Of a DNA stretch of 9,631 nt, positions 7,916-9,631 are shown piece after piece (position 1 is the stretch's first letter; each line of letters starts with the position of its first letter). Below the pieces are notes generated by a model. The model made no database searches. It saw only the letters and a list, made by a program, of their open reading frames with translations, and had not been told where the DNA came from. The stretch lies in assembly GCA_905372265.1 (NCBI GenBank), contig CAJPOL010000069.1, positions 1 to 9,631 on the forward strand, written 5' to 3'. The position numbers and the translations under genes were made by a program. The stretch is from an uncultured Treponema sp. (GTDB lineage: Bacteria; Spirochaetota; Spirochaetia; Treponematales; Treponemataceae).

Positions 7916-7944
7916 ATAGTACTGCGCACTTAGTAAGGAGTCAA
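7916..7944 (-). promoter_or_regulatory. Putative sigma-70-type promoter of the lipoprotein gene
   Basis: Minus-strand TTGACT (7939-7944; five of six consensus bases) is followed after exactly 17 bp by TACTAT (7916-7921; four of six). Transcription would start near 7909 and give a leader of roughly 84 nt before the ATG at 7825. The overlapping TATTAT sits at a 20-bp spacing and is less suitable. A TATAAT on the plus strand (7912-7917) has no matching -35 box at 16-18 bp. Confidence 0.5.
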
Positions 7945-8008
7945 GCGGGCGGAAAGCACACACAGGCAGGGTACGTTTTTTGATACATACAATATCGAAA
8001 AAGGAACT

Positions 8009-8125
8009 TGTATAATAAAAGTAGACAGGCAAAATGGAGAATATATGGGACGTGTTTATAAGAATTATACGAAGGAGTTAAAAGAGCCGGCATGTAAACT
8101 CCTATGTCGCGCACAACTATTATAA
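8009..8125 (+). pseudogene. Remnant of an IS3-type transposase OrfA start with possible left end
   Basis: A 26-codon reading frame starts at ATG 8045 with GGAG five bases upstream and stops at TAA 8123-8125. It reads MGRVYKNYTKELKEPACK and onward. The YTKELKE-ACKL pattern resembles the first residues of IS3-family OrfA (helix-turn-helix) proteins, which commonly begin with YT(E/K)EFK-EAVKLV. The resemblance stops after about 20 residues. The upstream bases 8009-8027 (TGTATAATAAAAGTAGACA) look like an IS3-group inverted terminal repeat beginning with TG, but no right-hand partner is found in the window. I read this as the truncated left tip of a lost element. The match is from memory of the family pattern and is short, so a chance ORF is possible. 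Confidence 0.4.
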
Positions 8126-8130
8126 TTTAC

Positions 8131-8187
8131 CCTCCGCGTTCTTAGCGGTTCTATTTTATTAACCGCCAAGCCCGCAGACAGCAAAGG
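8131..8187. repeat. Decayed dispersed stem-loop repeat related to the left-edge array
   Basis: When the 104-bp unit is reverse complemented, its core (TCTTAGCG, then TTTATTTTATTAA, then CGCAGAGC-CGCAAAGACCGCAAAG) aligns with this stretch (TTCTTAGCG, CTATTTTATTAA, CGCCAAGCCCGCAGACAGCAAAG) with substitutions and a gap of about 8 bases. CTTAGCGGTT (8141-8150) and AACCGCCAAG (8161-8170) form a 10-bp stem with one G-T-type position around a 10-base loop. It sits 18 bp beyond the stop of the GH16 gene, the same position relative to coding sequence as the array has to the EEP gene. Confidence 0.65.
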
Positions 8188-8204
8188 CTTCCTTAAGACA
8201 CTTC

Positions 8205-9631
8205 TTAACGCTTATAATATGCGTAGTACTCTACTTCCATCCATGACGGCATTTTACCTTCATTACCGATGCCGAGATTGCCCATCCAGCCGTTGTAAAG
8301 CACTTCATTGGAAAAATACGTCCGCATAAAATCATCGGAAATACTCTGCCCGCCGGTACCGCCTTCTAATCGGGGTTGCTGAGTAACGGTAAAGGAACCT
8401 TGAGATGCGCCTCCCGTTGCAGTAGATTCGTCGTAACGGGTATAAGTTGCTGTTAACGGATCGGCAGAATCACGCATGACCTCGTGGGTTTTCCGGTCAT
8501 TGACATAGTAGACAAACCGCGTTTCGTCCCAATAAAGACCGAGCGTAAAAAAAGTATCGGCGAGAGCTTGTATCGGTGCAGAAGTACCGGCAGAGGGCTT
8601 TGACCAATTATGTAAAGATTCTCTGTATTTAGGATGAGTACTCCAATTCCAGCCGTTATGCCAGTGCGTCGTTTGATCGAACCAGCCGTTGTTAGCCGCG
8701 CCGCATTCCATAATATCGTACTCGTAGTGGTCTCCATATACCCAGAATGCAGCCCAATGGCCTTGCTGCAAATTCTTGACACGAACCTTTGCTTCAAAAT
8801 AGCCGTACCGCTTAGGCGCTTTTTCCGAACAGATACTGCCGTTAATCATTTTTTGCGAACCGGCAGGAGAATCACCTGCAGGCGGGCCGCTGTATAGATC
8901 GGTAAAGCCGCTGTATTTTTTCTCACCATCTTTCGCAAGGAAAATTGAGTCAGTATCGCGCTGCAGCGTCTTAATCAGCAGCGTGGAGTTCTTGGTTTCG
9001 CAGCCGCGGATATCCCACGAAGCCGAGTGCCGTACAGTCGGGGCATTGGGGTCGGCCTCCGGTTCCCATAACCGGTAGAGAGCCTGCGCTTCTTTATCGG
9101 ATGATCCTGATGCACGGGCAGCCTTGTAGGAGGCATAGTTCGGGTAATTGAGGCCGTTAAAGTGATAGTTAAAATCGTCGGCCGTATCAAGTGTTAACTC
9201 GGTGTAGCCCGGCTTGGGGGAATCGGATAAGGAGTTATCATTCAAGTTAATGTATTTTTTTTGACTAAATTCAGCCTGTCCCGCTATGGAAAGCGGTGAA
9301 GCGACAGTCAGCTTTGCAACCTTTGTTTGATTGGCGCCGTCTTTGAACGTCAGATACACTGTAGGCGTAACCGTATAATCGTGTACCGGACAGGCAAATT
9401 CAATGCGGCTTGTTACGGGCGTAGGCGCGCCGATTTTAACATCAAGGCCGTTACTGCCGGTAAGCGTTACTTGCCAGCTCGCTGCTTCAAGCTGTTCTTT
9501 GGTAAAAGTAGACTCTATATCTTTTATTTTGAACAACAGATACGGACGGCTCAACGCTGCAGAGGCTTTAGCTTGGGGATTCCCCATCGTGTCCGTTACG
9601 CGGGCAACGGAAAGCTCCTCAGCGGTAATAG
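8205..9631 (-). CDS. GH16-family glycoside hydrolase, 5' end beyond the window
   Basis: The frame stays open to the right edge. The ATG at 9587 is probably internal, because in-frame codons (ITAEELSVARVTDT) continue upstream without a stop or ribosome binding site. At least 475 codons are present. The catalytic signature E289-Y-D-I-M-E294 (numbered from the 9587 ATG) fits the GH16 pattern ExDxxE, with nucleophile, helper aspartate and acid/base. It is preceded by GYFEAKVRV and GHWAAFWVYG, both typical of the fold, and followed by LYWDETRFVYYVNDRKT and the closing strand MEVEYYAYYKR. Family members cut beta-1,3/1,4-glucans, agars, carrageenans or related glycans. The exact substrate is not readable. 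Residues 1-100 look like an accessory Ig-like beta domain, and the segment at about 105-180 is a poorly conserved linker or insertion. The missing N-terminus probably carries an export signal and perhaps further domains. Confidence 0.9.
   Translation of the reverse strand, partial: ITAEELSVARVTDTMGNPQAKASAALSRPYLLFKIKDIESTFTKEQLEAASWQVTLTGSNGLDVKIGAPTPVTSRIEFACPVHDYTVTPTVYLTFKDGANQTKVAKLTVASPLSIAGQAEFSQKKYINLNDNSLSDSPKPGYTELTLDTADDFNYHFNGLNYPNYASYKAARASGSSDKEAQALYRLWEPEADPNAPTVRHSASWDIRGCETKNSTLLIKTLQRDTDSIFLAKDGEKKYSGFTDLYSGPPAGDSPAGSQKMINGSICSEKAPKRYGYFEAKVRVKNLQQGHWAAFWVYGDHYEYDIMECGAANNGWFDQTTHWHNGWNWSTHPKYRESLHNWSKPSAGTSAPIQALADTFFTLGLYWDETRFVYYVNDRKTHEVMRDSADPLTATYTRYDESTATGGASQGSFTVTQQPRLEGGTGGQSISDDFMRTYFSNEVLYNGWMGNLGIGNEGKMPSWMEVEYYAYYKR

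Larger units (their letters stand above)
7826..8204. other. 379-bp gene-free stretch: promoter region plus mobile-element debris
   Basis: No intact gene is supported here. From left to right it holds the lipoprotein leader and promoter (7826-7944), an undistinguished stretch (7945-8008), a probable insertion-sequence end with a 26-codon transposase-like remnant (8009-8125), and a decayed stem-loop repeat (8131-8187) leading to the stop codon of the GH16 gene. A small perfect hairpin, TTAAGA-CACT-TCTTAA (8193-8208), overlaps that stop codon but has no T tract. Confidence 0.7.

Noticed and set aside
7975..8016. Plus-strand promoter TTGATA with TATAAT for the transposase remnant
   Set aside because: The spacing between the boxes is about 25 bp, too long for a sigma-70 promoter. 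No better -35 box lies at 17 bp.

Overview
The window looks like chromosomal DNA from a spirochaete, most likely a Treponema of moderate G+C content. This is inference. It rests on the lipoprotein with a relaxed lipobox, strong GGAGG ribosome binding sites, a DeoD-type purine nucleoside phosphorylase, and sparse gene packing with dispersed palindromic repeats. No rRNA, tRNA or other taxonomic marker is present, so the genus is a guess.

Layout from left to right. (1) 1-367: a tandem array of a 104-bp unit, three perfect copies plus a 55-bp partial one. The array is cut by the left edge and each full unit carries a long imperfect inverted repeat. (2) 333-4310, minus strand: a two-gene operon with a GH38 alpha-mannosidase (about 1045 aa) followed 21 bp later by an endonuclease/exonuclease/phosphatase (EEP) fold protein. 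The last residues and stop codon of the EEP protein lie inside the repeat array. (3) 4475-6032, plus strand: a multi-pass membrane protein of unknown function and a DeoD purine nucleoside phosphorylase. They diverge from the mannosidase operon. (4) 6039-6082: a hairpin that can terminate transcription from both sides. (5) 6104-7825, minus strand: a probable lipoprotein of 573 aa with a calcium-loop-like motif and no recognised family. (6) 7826-8204: a gene-free stretch holding the lipoprotein promoter with a perfect 12-bp palindrome, the remnant of a probable IS3-type transposase start, and a decayed relative of the left-edge repeat. (7) 8205-9631, minus strand: a GH16-type glycoside hydrolase whose 5' end lies beyond the window.

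Functionally the region is dominated by carbohydrate breakdown (GH38, GH16, perhaps EEP) and purine salvage (DeoD), with an envelope lipoprotein. That fits a host-associated, scavenging life. I see no defence system, CRISPR array, phage module or complete mobile element. The least ordinary feature is the homogeneous stem-loop array fused to the 3' end of the EEP gene, with a diverged copy of the same repeat family at the 3' end of the GH16 gene.
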